A program made the translations under genes and the position numbers. The notes beneath the pieces were generated by a model. It did not search any database and was not told the DNA's origin. It saw nothing but the letters and a program-made list of their open reading frames with translations. A stretch of 64,000 bases of DNA from Nematostella vectensis (taxonomy: Eukaryota; Cnidaria; Anthozoa; Actiniaria; Edwardsiidae): NCBI RefSeq assembly GCF_932526225.1, contig NC_064035.1, positions 12,716,566 through 12,780,565 of the forward strand. Direction: 5' to 3'. Numbering within the stretch: position 1 is the stretch's first letter; every line of letters begins with the position of its first letter. Positions 33,401 to 43,800 of the stretch are shown piece after piece.

Positions 33401-33943
33401 TCGCAAGTGCCCGTAATAGCAAGTGACCATAATAGCAAGTGCCCATAATAGCAAGTGCCCATAATAGCAAATGTCCATAATAGCAAGTGCCCATAATAGC
33501 AAATGTCCATACTAGCAAATGTCCATAATAGCAAGTGTCCATACTAGCAAGTGCCCATAATAGCAAATGTCCAAAAAAGCAGGTGTCTGTAATAGCAAGT
33601 GTCCATAGTACCAAGTGTCCGTTATAACAAGTGCTTTAAAACACACTATGATATGATTATTCTGTACTCAAGGTGTGACTCGGAGATACGCGACCACGCC
33701 CGACACCACGTGACCATATCTGGCGGGACAACTACGGCACAAGGATTCGTCCCGCGCCTGCAGAGCGAACTCAAACAGATAGAACCTAAGATCAAGAAGC
33801 TGCGCGCCCCTGAGCACCGCAAGTACTCCGCGTGGATCGGGGGCTCAATTCTCGGCAGCTTACCGACCATGGACTCGCAGTACGTAACCGTGGATGAGTA
33901 CGCGGACTCGGGACCCAGGATCGTGCACAGGAAGTGCTTCTGA
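24440..33943 (+). CDS. Actin-like protein with N-terminal membrane anchor and long acidic extension
   Basis: Exons: 24440-26591, 26847-27059, 27440-27627, 27972-28275, 28616-28820, 33673-33943. All phases agree and give 1110 residues. Residues about 5-24 (VWEIFGIVLVSLYFVASLL, then RR) form a hydrophobic anchor; the following ~690 residues are acidic, Ser-rich and of low complexity, ending in runs of Asp/Glu. The last ~393 residues are an actin fold: VLDNGCG (phosphate loop 1), GKI-type KEKICYLSK, LSLYASGMTTG, ISGGTT, KYSAWIGGSILGSL and a C-terminal end GPRIVHRKCF almost identical to that of actin. Phosphate loop 2, DSGDG in actin, is replaced by SSGFS, and the usual His of that strand is Gln, so ATP hydrolysis is probably lost. 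The splice from exon 1 to exon 2 (TCAG|GTAATA) keeps frame. If this intron is retained, a 726-aa protein without actin results. I know of no standard actin-related protein with this layout. Confidence 0.82.
27150..27330. repeat. Dispersed repeat with poly-G tract
   Basis: In an intron of the actin-like gene, GGCTGTAGCAGG followed by a G-run and GGGGAGGCACAGCCAC. Related pieces stand at about 6845-6925 and 16800-16850, so this is a dispersed, decayed repeat family. Confidence 0.55.
28351..28559. mobile_element. Foldback MITE-like element in an actin-like gene intron
   Basis: About 209 bp; the ends are AATGTTTTCCAA and its complement. The arms are imperfectly inverted along their whole length (ATTTTCAAAACA, GATTTGTTTT, TTTTCTGTTCCG shared). 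It fills most of the intron 28276-28615 and has no ORF. Confidence 0.8.
28850..33640. repeat. 4.8-kb minisatellite of a 16-bp unit
   Basis: About 300 copies of a 16-bp unit, consensus CAAGTGTCCATAATAG with variants GTGCCC, ATGTCC, GTGACC, ATACTAG and ATACTCG. It fills about 98% of the intron 28821-33672, starting some 30 bp after the donor and ending about 30 bp before the acceptor. Rare marker units (AGCAACTTGTTTCCATACTC) recur at about 29091, 30374 and 31383, so blocks of 1.0-1.3 kb have been duplicated as well. Confidence 0.97.
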
Positions 33944-34101
33944 ATTAGAATACAGGAAGTGCTTCTGAATTAGAATACAGGAAGTGCTTCTGAATTAGAA
34001 TACAGGAAGTGCTTTTGAATTAGAATACAGAAAGTGCTTCTGAATTAGAATACAGGAGGTGCTTCTGAATTAGAAAACATGAAGTGCTTTTGAATTAGAA
34101 T
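33927..34101. repeat. 25-bp tandem repeat overlapping the actin-like stop codon
   Basis: Seven copies of a 25-bp unit (ACAGGAAGTGCTTCTGAATT plus AGAAT). The first copy contains the last codons (RKCF) and the TGA stop of the actin-like gene; the others lie in the 3' UTR. Only a few base changes separate the copies. Confidence 0.95.
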
Positions 34102-35021
34102 AATCACTGGCACATTGTCATAGTAACCATGTAAAATGCTATTTGTCACAGTGAAACTGTAAAACAACTGGCGGGTACAGAGTTCCGTGGTTCCAAAATA
34201 ATGCCCTCGATCTAATCAGATAAAGCTTTTCTAGGAGCAGACAGTTGAGGGCTTGGAAGACTGGATCACTCTTTGTAAAACCCTGAACCCGCCACTGCTT
34301 TTGTAGACTTTGGGTAGATGTAATACGAATGATTGTTTCATATATGCTTTGCTACTTCCAAATTTCATTTCGCTCCAACTTAAAAGTGCCCTGGTTTCAA
34401 ATTAGCGTCATCATGGATTGAATCTTATGGGCTGCTCCCCTTTGCATCAGGTATTACAAAACGCTTTTTTAGCTGTAAGACAAGTAGATTGTCAGTATTT
34501 GCCACTAGAATGGTGATAAGCTAATGGGGTACACATGCTAAGCCCTCAGGTTCTGTAATAGAAGTAGTTTTCTTTTATCTAAAAGCACAGACTAAACCTG
34601 GCAGGTGATGCAAAGTAAAATGAAGTGTATCTGTTCAAGCCCGAATCATCCCTTATCACAGCACTGCTTTTTGGTATTTACATACATTTACAGGCAAGCA
34701 AATACTTTATAAATTGCTTCGGGCTATGAATATATATGTTTTTTTTTATTAGGTAAAACACTAACAATTGTAGATAAGTAAAATGAACGCACGAATTGCA
34801 AGTAGTGGCCGACGGTGAAATTAAAAAGGCAGAATAAAAACTCTTAGATATTTGCTTTTGTGATGTTATTACTGAAGCCTTTGAACAAAATGGGTTGCAT
34901 TGGATTTTGTTGTAACAAACGGCTGTCATTCTCAGTCCAAGGACGGATCCTTGCATATTACCAAAACGTACAGAATTTGTTCAAGAGGTCACTCAATATT
35001 TAACTTGATTTGAACCCTTCG
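34102..35021. other. Intergenic region, no feature seen
   Basis: AT-rich DNA with no motif-bearing ORF. It includes the end of the actin-like 3' UTR; no clear AATAAA is visible near the stop. Confidence 0.4.
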
Positions 35022-35217
35022 TAGCCTACTAGTAGGCGTTTGTTTGTGTTTCCGCAACGAAAACCCCGCCCGCTTTCCCGTGTTTTTGGCGCCCAAGCCC
35101 CCTCCCCTAGCTTTTGCCTTTTGCTCTCGCATCCAGCTCGCGCGCGACCAAAAATCCAAGATGGCGCCCAAAACACAGAAAGCGGGGTTTTCGTCGCGGA
35201 CGCCTACTAGTAGGCTA
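35022..35217. mobile_element. Foldback element with self-palindromic ends
   Basis: 196 bp bounded by TAGCCTACTAGTAGGCG (35022-35038) and its complement (35201-35217). Each end contains CCTACTAGTAGG, itself a palindrome. The inner arms are imperfectly inverted (ACGAAAACCCCGC shared). Non-coding; MITE-like. Confidence 0.8.
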
Positions 35218-35276
35218 AAATCTACGCGAAGAGTCCTTTGAAAATATTACCATCATCTGCAAAAGCACAGGCTTAT

Positions 35277-35572
35277 CAACCTCTCAGTCAGTCTCCAGTC
35301 AATCCAAGTAACGCTCGAATATTTTCACGATTGATCACTTGTAATTGAGGGATCCCGCGACCTGGCGACGCGGCCCAATCCTCAACTGCTCGAACGTTAG
35401 AAATACCGCTTGTTCTGAATAAATACACACCACAAAACAATGAGAGTTTGCTGTGACCTTTTTTACTAGGATATAAGACAATTATAGGAAAATTACGGTA
35501 GGTGATCATCAATCGTGAAAATATTCGAGCTAGTACTGGGATTGACTGGAGACTGAGACTGAGAGGTTGTTA
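35277..35572. mobile_element. Foldback element
   Basis: About 296 bp. The left arm CAACCTCTCAGTCAGTCTCC...GAATATTTTCACGATTGAT is mirrored by the right arm ending GACTGAGAGGTTG. The arms are about 60 bp and 85-90% alike. Non-coding; MITE-like. Confidence 0.8.
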
Positions 35573-35998
35573 ACATATCAATCAGCATTTTTCACCATGT
35601 TTTCTGTAGATCAGGGAACGGGGAAACTTTAGCTCTTCTAAATATGGGCTTGAATGCCCATATAAGGCGATACATACGAAGGAAACTATCCGTGGGGGAT
35701 ATGTTTGATTTGCCTGTGGCAAAAGAGAAATGGCGGATGCTTTGCGTGATAGGCCTCTTTTTTCCCATCCACCAATATCAAAGACGGTGCACTAATGTCT
35801 TACACGCTATTTCCCTTGTTAGCGTCGGAAGAATAAGGATATGCGGCATTTTAAGGCGGCATTTTACTCAAATTTTCCTTGGCTCGTCTTAACAAGTCGC
35901 CAAATCTCCTGTATCGTTTCTCTAGATGTTTTGGAATCTGTCAACTCCTGCTCTTCATGTGACTGCAAAAAATCGCGTCAAATAGAAAAAAAATCATA

Positions 35999-36004
35999 TT
36001 TATT
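35999..36004 (-). terminator. Polyadenylation signal for the membrane-protein gene
   Basis: AATAAA on the minus strand, 32 nt past the stop codon at 36036. Confidence 0.6.
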
Positions 36005-36035
36005 TAATAAAAGCAAATCTTGTGATATTCTCCTT

Positions 36036-39000
36036 TCAGCGTTTCTTTTTCCATGGCCGCTTCTTGCGTGATTTTTTTAAAGTAGAAATGACATCTTCCT
36101 CGTCACTGCAAGAGATTGGTGAAGCATGTTATTGTTATTGTTCATATCAGAGAAAAACTCATTAAAACCTCACAAATAACTATCCACCATTGTAGATGCC
36201 AGACGTCTTAGAATATTCACGCTTGTGGTATCACTCAGTTGCGCATCTAGGGGTGAACACAACAAAAGCCCCCCTTCCCCCCTCCCATTCATCTTCAGTT
36301 ATTGAAGAATAGCCAAATCTTAAACTTATATCAATACCCCCTTCGTTTGCAGCCTATATTTGGCGTACTTTTAGAACACTTTCATTGAGAACTTTGTATA
36401 GGGGGCTAACTTACCTCAACAGCAGGGCGTGTCTACGGATGAACTCGTTTCTCTGTTTCGTGTGTAATGGCTCGTTGTCAAAAATCAAGGAGGGGTTGGA
36501 GCATGTTTCCTTTGCTCCCCTGTCCGAGTCCCTGTGGTACACCACAATAGCATGTCATTTCACCGATAATAAATGAACACATCCTTGGGGACCAAGGGCG
36601 ACGCTACAAACCAATACTTAACGGGAAAAGTCATTAAAAAATAGTTTTTCAAAGATCAAATAAAACAAGGTAAAGTAAAAAAAATAACGAAACAAAACAT
36701 AGAAAAGGTCCTGACAACCCCATTCATTTACCCTTCTGCATGTACCGTATAAGTCGTTGTAGTGCCCAGCTTCCAATAGCCCACACCTAATGTGCAAATT
36801 ATGAAATAGGCGCCCTCGAAATAAGCCCTCCCTCCCTATCCCTGGCCCCACAAAACCGCAAAGCTTTAGTACCCACAAATTTCATTTTTTTAAATGAAAA
36901 ATGGGTGCTGAACTATTTGTATCGGAGGTGTTCTTTTTCTTACTTTTCCATGAATTAGCTTGAAATGTTCTAATACTTAAAATAATGACACGTCAGTTCA
37001 ACCGAAGTCTGAACTTTATAATAAGTGCCCGCTTGAATTTATTAAAATAATGATAATAAGCCCAAGGGCGCTAAGATCGAGCATTAAAACGCAACTTCGC
37101 CTATCATTCCAACTTACTCTTCATCCTGCAATTGGACGTCGATAAATCCACTAGAGAAGCTCCGCTTGAACTTGTTTTTCTCTAGCTGTCTTCGCCACAA
37201 AGTTTTCTTGGATCCTCGTGGAGACGTGATTGACAGGTTGGCTGGCAGTGGGGCTGGTGCGGCAACTACGTTTCCCATTAACCTCGGCCGCGGCTCGTAG
37301 CTCGGGATGGCCACGGAGTCCATTCGTACAGTTCTAAAGACAAATAGTCGTGAAAGTTGAAAGTCGCATAGGCGCATTAACATCGCTTTTCCCTTTCCAA
37401 TCGTTGTGTTCCAGATGTCGAAGGACATATCAACATAACTGTGTAGGGAAAACGCCCGACATTTGACTTTATCTCAAGATATTTGCATCCTTAGCTCCTG
37501 TCTCTTGACACACATTATGTCCTCGAGACGCCTTGTAGGGACGAGCTCTTTTACTCCAGCCCGCATATGTCGCTATTTGTCTTATCTAACTGCTTACCAT
37601 CATCTCTGAGACATCTGAGTTACTTACAGCCTAGAGCCTTCTCTTACCTATTTTCGCCCCCTTGTCTGTCTCCCTTATCACTGCCTTTATGTCTTAATAA
37701 TGTTTACCTCTCTTTTCTGGTGACGTCTTGTATGAACGTGCTGGAGAGTGAGGCATCAAGGTTACTCATCTCAAGGTCGTCACGTAGCTTCTCCCTTTGT
37801 TTTCTAAAAACACAGAAACTACATATTAAGTTCCTATCGGGAACGGTTTGCATCACAGAAGTTTCCAGTTTCTAAAGGTGGCGGGAATATCTAGGACGAG
37901 GGAGGAAAAAGGCAGTAGTACATTTTGCACATAGAAGTAATGTCAAAAAAGGCGCGAGTACAGTGAAACGCCCTTGCGGAAAACGAACAGCTCAAGTAAA
38001 CGGAGAGCTCAATTTATTTATCCGAGCCAGTTAGACATGACTGAAAATTAGTCTCTAGGGAACTGGGAATCAGTAATCGGGTTAGGTGGAAGGTAGAGTT
38101 TTTCGGGAAGAAATGACTGAAAATTAGTCTCTAGGGAACTTGTAGTCAGTTCGGGTTAGCGGGGTGTTGGCATTATTCGAGGGTCCACTGCACTGTCTGT
38201 CCACTGTTCACTGAATTATCGGGGTCCACTGCATAACCACGTGCATCATGTGTATTCATGCGCAACACCTACATTTTCCACAGGACCCCCAGGAGTACGA
38301 GAAGTATCACCAGAAGAACCATGGTCAGCACGTACAGTGCCACACGGGTAGACTGTGTCATCTCAAAGCCTTTGCTGTTGTAGGATCTAAGAGCCATGAC
38401 GCTGCGGTTAGCTAAAGTGTGTGCAGGACCAGGAAGCAGAGGCGGTGAAATGCTGTTGGCATAACTGTCATTTGATTGGTGGTCGTCATATGGTAATCTG
38501 ATAGCTGAGCTGTTCATTATCACATTGGTGTAACCCGATTCTGTTTCTTTAGATGGCGTTCTTGTTGTAGAGTTTTTTTCCACCATTGATGGCCCGTCGA
38601 TGGCACCAATGGGTAACTTGCTCAACTGGTTTGAGTTATAACGAATATCATCGTCTTCGGTTCGTCCCGTCGTCGTGGCTTTAGAAAGACTTGTAGTATT
38701 CTCAACAGCTGACACATTGGATGTGTGTAGTGGGTTAGCTGTGTTATTCAGTCTCGGCCTTGCTGGTGTCACCTCTGGGTCGGTGGGGATAGGTTGTTGG
38801 GTCGGCAGAGTAGAAGATGTAGAAGGAATATTAAGGTGCGACTGTTCGGTACCAATGGAAGTGGTCGAAGTGCTCTCAAGAGCATATTTTGTAGGCGGAT
38901 CTGCAGCGGTCAAAGCTGTGGTGATAAATGATTCAATAGATATCAAAGAGATTAAGGTAATGATGGTTTTATTTGAAGATGATAATGATGATGCTGATGT

Positions 39001-40002
39001 TATTGGTGGTTTTGTTAAGCGACGATGTTAAATATATGATGGCGGATGGTGATTATTATTAAAAATGATAATCACGATGACGGATAATAATGGTGGATGG
39101 TTGTTATATGATGATGATGATGATGATGATGACGGATAATAATGGTGGATGGTGGTTATATGTAATGGTGGATGGTTGTTATATGATGATGATGATGATG
39201 GTGACGGATGATAATGGTGGATGGTTGTTATATGATGATGATGATGGTGACTGATGATAATGGTGGGTTGTGGTTATATGATGATGATGATGATGGTGAC
39301 GGATGCTGATGGTGAATGGTGGTTATATGATGATGATGATGGTGACGGATAATAATGGTGGATTGTGGTTATATGATGATGATGATGGTGACGGATAATA
39401 ATGGTGGATTGTGGTTATATGATGATGATGATGGTGACGGATGCTGATGGTGAATGGTGGTTATATGATGACGATGATGGTGACTGATGATAATGGTGGA
39501 TTGTGGTTATATGATGATGATGATGGTGACGGATAATAATGGTGGATTGTGGTCATATGATGATGACGGGTGATTACGGATGCTGATGGTGGATGGTGGT
39601 CTATGATGAGGGGTGATAACGCGTGGTGATGGTGTTCATGATGATCATGATGACAATTAGTGATGGTGGATCATGACCTGATACGCACCATTCAACGCTG
39701 TCTGGCTTTTAGTGGAAGAGGTCGTCGTAGTAGTTTTTAATTTGTTCTGTTCCTCAAGTGCATCGACAATTTTGTCAAATTCATTTCCATATAAATCGAA
39801 ATATTCTTGCCCAGAACCTCCTACAAAAGACATAATGGACATATTAAAATACAAAACTATCTCAACCTGCTTGCATCCGGTTTTAAATAAGTCGACTTTA
39901 CTTCTATTGCTATTAACATAAATAACACCAAAATATACCCAAACCTTGGAGAGTTCCTGCAAAAGCGATGAAAAGTACCACGTCTAAGGTTGTCGCCTTC
40001 AT
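36036..40002 (-). CDS. Type I membrane protein with Ser/Thr-rich ectodomain and basic tail
   Basis: Exons: 40002-39945, 39820-39689, 38915-38273, 37803-37708, 37333-37118, 36531-36415, 36105-36036. All phases agree and give 443 residues. Seen: a signal peptide (starts MKATTLDVVLFIAFAG), a Thr/Ser/Pro-rich ectodomain with several N-glycosylation sequons (NTT, NVS, NSS, NRS), and one membrane helix (about residues 254-276, VALYVLTMVLLVILLVLLG). A cytoplasmic tail of ~165 residues ends in KKSRKKRPWKKKR. The donor after the membrane helix is AAAAT|GTAGGT, so failure to splice reads ATG TAG and stops the protein just after the membrane. No family is recognised; mucin-like receptor or adhesion proteins have this general shape. 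Exons 6 and 7 are short and supported mainly by phase and splice sites. Confidence 0.72.
38035..38165. repeat. Direct repeat of ~74 bp in an intron
   Basis: TGACTGAAAATTAGTCTCTAGGGAACT occurs at about 38039 and 38113, each followed by TCAGT and CGGGTTAG. A two-copy tandem repeat between exons 3 and 4 of the membrane-protein gene. Confidence 0.7.
39040..39650. repeat. ATG/GATGAT-rich minisatellite
   Basis: Variable 45-70 bp units built from GGTTATATGATGATGATGAT, GGTGACGGATAATAATGGTG and GGATTGTGG. It lies in the intron between exons 2 and 3 of the membrane-protein gene. Confidence 0.9.
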
Positions 40003-40820
40003 TAACTACATTTTTGTGTAAGAGAAAAAAAAAGCACTTGATTGTCGGCGTCAAAGCAATCACTTAGCAACCGTGTTCTCCTTCTGTTATTAATGCGCGC
40101 GCGAAGGAAAATGAATAAGAAAATTCTAATTTGCTTACTATCGACCATAAATCAGAATTTTAACTAAACATTTGAGTGATCTTTTCAATAAGAACCTAAT
40201 TTTCCCAACCAGGCTGAATACGTAACTCTTCTTATAGAAGAGTTCTTCTTATAACTCTAACTATTCTTATAGAAGAGTTCTTAAAATGCCAAATTTCAGC
40301 CTTTAAGTAATCTCTAGGTTCTTATACGTGGGTGTTTACTGTAGTTAATCCTGGAAGGTCCTAACGAAGACGGTTATTGCAAACTTTTCTGATCTACAAT
40401 ATTTTTTGTAATTTACATAATAATTAATCATTATACAACTAGCATGAGATAAGATGACAGGGGAAACGCGCTACAGGAGAAGGAAATATTTGCGGCTGAA
40501 GGCGGGACCGAGAGTCCGCGCGCACCCTTTCCGGATTACTGCCTCGCAAAGCATACTGGGAAGTCTCTGGGGACACGAGTTCACGGGACGTTCGGTGAGT
40601 AAGCTCTGGAACTGCATGCAAATTAGTTGCTTTCTGCCGCCAATTTGTATCACAACTGTCAATTGTAGAGAAATAGACTAATGGCTAACTTCTAAATAGT
40701 AATTTGTGAGGTAAAGCTTCGCGAATGCCTTTGCATGTTGTCGAGCGCCCAGTGGCTACTTCAAGCCTCCTTAACGCTAACAAGATTCCGGGATAGATTG
40801 AGAAAAAAAAGCTCTATAAA
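40003..40820. promoter_or_regulatory. Divergent intergenic region (membrane protein / sorting nexin)
   Basis: 818 bp between two genes transcribed away from each other; probably both promoters. It contains two short hairpins built on CTTCTTATAGAAGAG (about 40228-40276). No TATA box is evident. Confidence 0.45.
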
Positions 40821-43800
40821 ATGTTTTCCTGTAGCGATAGAGAGCTAGACGGTTGTGATTTGGAAGCAATCAAAGATTTTACAGCTGCTGAGACGTGTTA
40901 TAGCGATGGTGCTAACCCGCTATCGTTTCATATAGGAGAACATTTCAGGCTTTTGGGCCGCCGTGACAACAACTGGCTGCATGTGGAGAGAACGTTGTGG
41001 AAAAATAACCCTTTGCTCCAAATCCAGCACTTTCCAGCAACTGAAACAGGAATAGTACCGGTCGACTATGTCATAGCAATGGATAAAGAGTCGGAAGATT
41101 CAGGAAAGCTAGAGGAGAATGGCCTGGACCAAGGGAGTGAGACGGAGAGTCAAGACGAAGATACACTCAAGGTGAATACAAACTTGTTGAGTACCGTTCA
41201 TAATTTGATCTTTTCCTACAGAGCCCCCAACGTCAGACACAGTTGTCTGAATGTTTGTTTAATTGAGGCGAGCATTCCTATGATATAAGTGCATAATTCA
41301 GTGATCAATCGTACTTAGATAAAGCTTTAGGTCATAAGAACTCACAATAAACCGTGAGCGTGTTTATCTTTAAAGTCAGTAAGGAAAATGTAAATAACAC
41401 TCCAAAAGCCGTTGCCGGTTATTGTGCTTTCGGATGTGAATTGTATTTGTCTAATGTTCCGGTGTTTGAAGTCAAAACAATAGCGAGCGCATCACAGATT
41501 ATAGCAAAAGTCAGCGGATCACATATTGCAATATAAAACCTTTATTTTTTTTATTATTATTATTTAGTTGTTTACTTTTACTTGCGTGTCATGAATGTGA
41601 TGATTTCCTATAAACAAGTATTGTTTGTTATTAATAATATATGCACTCCCAGATATGGCCTCTCCATTTAAAATGATTTTCCTCATCAAAAAAAGATTTT
41701 ACAATGTGATGAAAATGTTACTTTCTCATTGACCCTTTCATAAGCCTCATCAATTCTCTGCTATTATTAAGCAGAGCTGATGACAATTTGCCCTATATTA
41801 TTGCAAAGCATGTTCTACTTATTTACATTTTGTTATCACTTCACCAAAGTACACTAAATTGTATTATCCCTGAAGACTCTAAATACTCCACAGAGTTCAA
41901 ATTTTTTTTAAAAAATCTGCTAGATTTTGCCGGCTTTGTGGATTTTGGTGGGGAAAAAAGCCTGCACACTCAAAATATGAAAGGGGAATACAGAAAAAAA
42001 GAGCCCGCTAAGACCAGAAGAGCCAAAGCATCTCACTTTATGATGTTTCAGTATTCTCAATAAAAGTTGTGAAAGAGTAGCGAAATTTTGAAAGTCTCAG
42101 TCTTCCTGGCATGCAGGATTTGACTTTAAAACACACATTTTGCCAGGAATCAATTTGACATTAATTAATTCCATGTCATGTATTTATGTTCTGATAACAC
42201 AAAAGAAATGAGTATTGCATTTACCATCCCCACATCTTTCCACAACTCTTTTGCAATAAAAGTGAAACTAAGACCAGCCATCCAAATTGCAAACAAGATG
42301 GTAAAGTTTGTTATTATCCTCGATTTAACACACACGTAGCAAAAAGTCGTGGAAGATGTGGGAATTGTGATTTGTTCCATGATTATTTAGAAATTTTTAA
42401 AGCGGTATTAAGCTTGATATGTCCATAGTTACCACAGTCCTTAGTCAACCTTTTTGTTGATGATTAGCTCCCAAAAATTATATTTCTATTATTTTGATTG
42501 ATTTTTATATATCTATTTGCTTGTGTGTTTTGAGGAAAAAGACATTGTGTGTTTGTTTATTCATATTGTTGTCCTGACAAGACCTTGTTGTGTGCACAGG
42601 ACATGTTTGAGAAAGAAGACCTTTTATTTTTTTTCGGGGTATCCGGTATCCATCAAATCGCGCGCTCTGATTGGCTCTCATGAGGTCCGGTATCCTACAA
42701 TCCGGACCCCGTGATACCAGACCACTTACCTCCAAAGTTCGAAATGTGAGTTGATTTGTAAAATGACCATCGAAAACTGGATTTCTACTCCCAAGGTTAT
42801 AGATCTTCACACTAAAGCGGCATTTTATTTGTCATTTTATCTAGAATCGTTGACTTTACCCCTTTACGGAAAATCGGCTTCAAACTCCCTGTGTTTTGAC
42901 AATTTTCCACCATATTGATTTTGCAATGCGCACGACAATTTCAAGTTTGCTGAAAATTTATTTGGGATAAAAAATGCAGTAAATCATATCTTCATACGAA
43001 GAAAAACGAAAAATCACTCTAGGAACTTACCTGCATGACCAGCTTAACATATACACATTCAAGATTGTTCTTTAGTGAATATATCTTATTGTCTGTGAAG
43101 GATTTAAAGCGATACGATAATTCGAGTTGAGAACAACGTATCAATTTGACTAAATTATTTTACAAAATTTTTGGTCAAAATTCAAAGAATGTCTTTTTTG
43201 GAGGTTCTGAATTTTTGGAGGATTAAAAGCTTTGTGTGTAAATACAAAATGGAGTTTATTAAATGATCATGAGTGAAAAAAATCTTCATGAACGGCTACG
43301 AAAGTAAGAAGCAAAACCTCACCTCGTGCAACCATAAGCCCGTAAGGTAAACAAAGTTGGGAAATCTATTGAGGAAAAAATAAATATGTTATTTCCCAGC
43401 TCAGTTTCGGTCCAAATCGTGAAATACCGTGACCTCGTCCTTCAGTCAAGGTATTTCACAATACGGACCTCCCAGCTGGTAAATAACATGTTATATGTAT
43501 TGTTGTCCTGACAAGACCTTGTTGTGTACACAGGTCATGTTTGAGAAAGAAGACCTTGCAAGACAGCTGGAGGCTATAAAGAAAAGACTTGGTGATGCTC
43601 ATAAAGAAAACCAGATTCTCAAGGAAAGGTCAGTTTTTTATGTTAATTTGAATAATGTTCTATGCTCGCCAACTCACTTGCCTTAGTTGAATAATTTTCT
43701 AATAAAATTTAACATACCAGGTTTTCTTTTCAAACAAAGAACTGATAGTCTTGGCCTTACAGATCTAACAAAACAAGGACTTTCCAGTTGTTTGGACTGT

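Noticed and set aside
28704-33614. Dozens of minus-strand ORFs (60-164 aa) with repeated CYYGHLLLW peptides
   Set aside because: They are the same 16-bp minisatellite read in each frame, inside an intron, with no start context or family match.
28850-33640. CRISPR-like regular array
   Set aside because: The unit is 16 bp with no unique spacers, in a eukaryotic intron; this is a minisatellite.
36385-36576. Plus-strand ORF of 63 aa
   Set aside because: Overlaps minus-strand exon 6 of the membrane protein, which has matching phases on both sides.
37300-37325. Independent start codon for a separate gene within exon 5 of the membrane protein
   Set aside because: An ATG is present, but upstream exon 4 joins in frame and the membrane helix exon joins exon 4 in frame, so one gene is simpler.
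37648-37673. Possible 26-nt microexon of the membrane-protein gene
   Set aside because: I first thought that it was needed to fix a phase mismatch; recounting exon 4 (ending AGAGAG before GTAAAC) gave the right phase without it.
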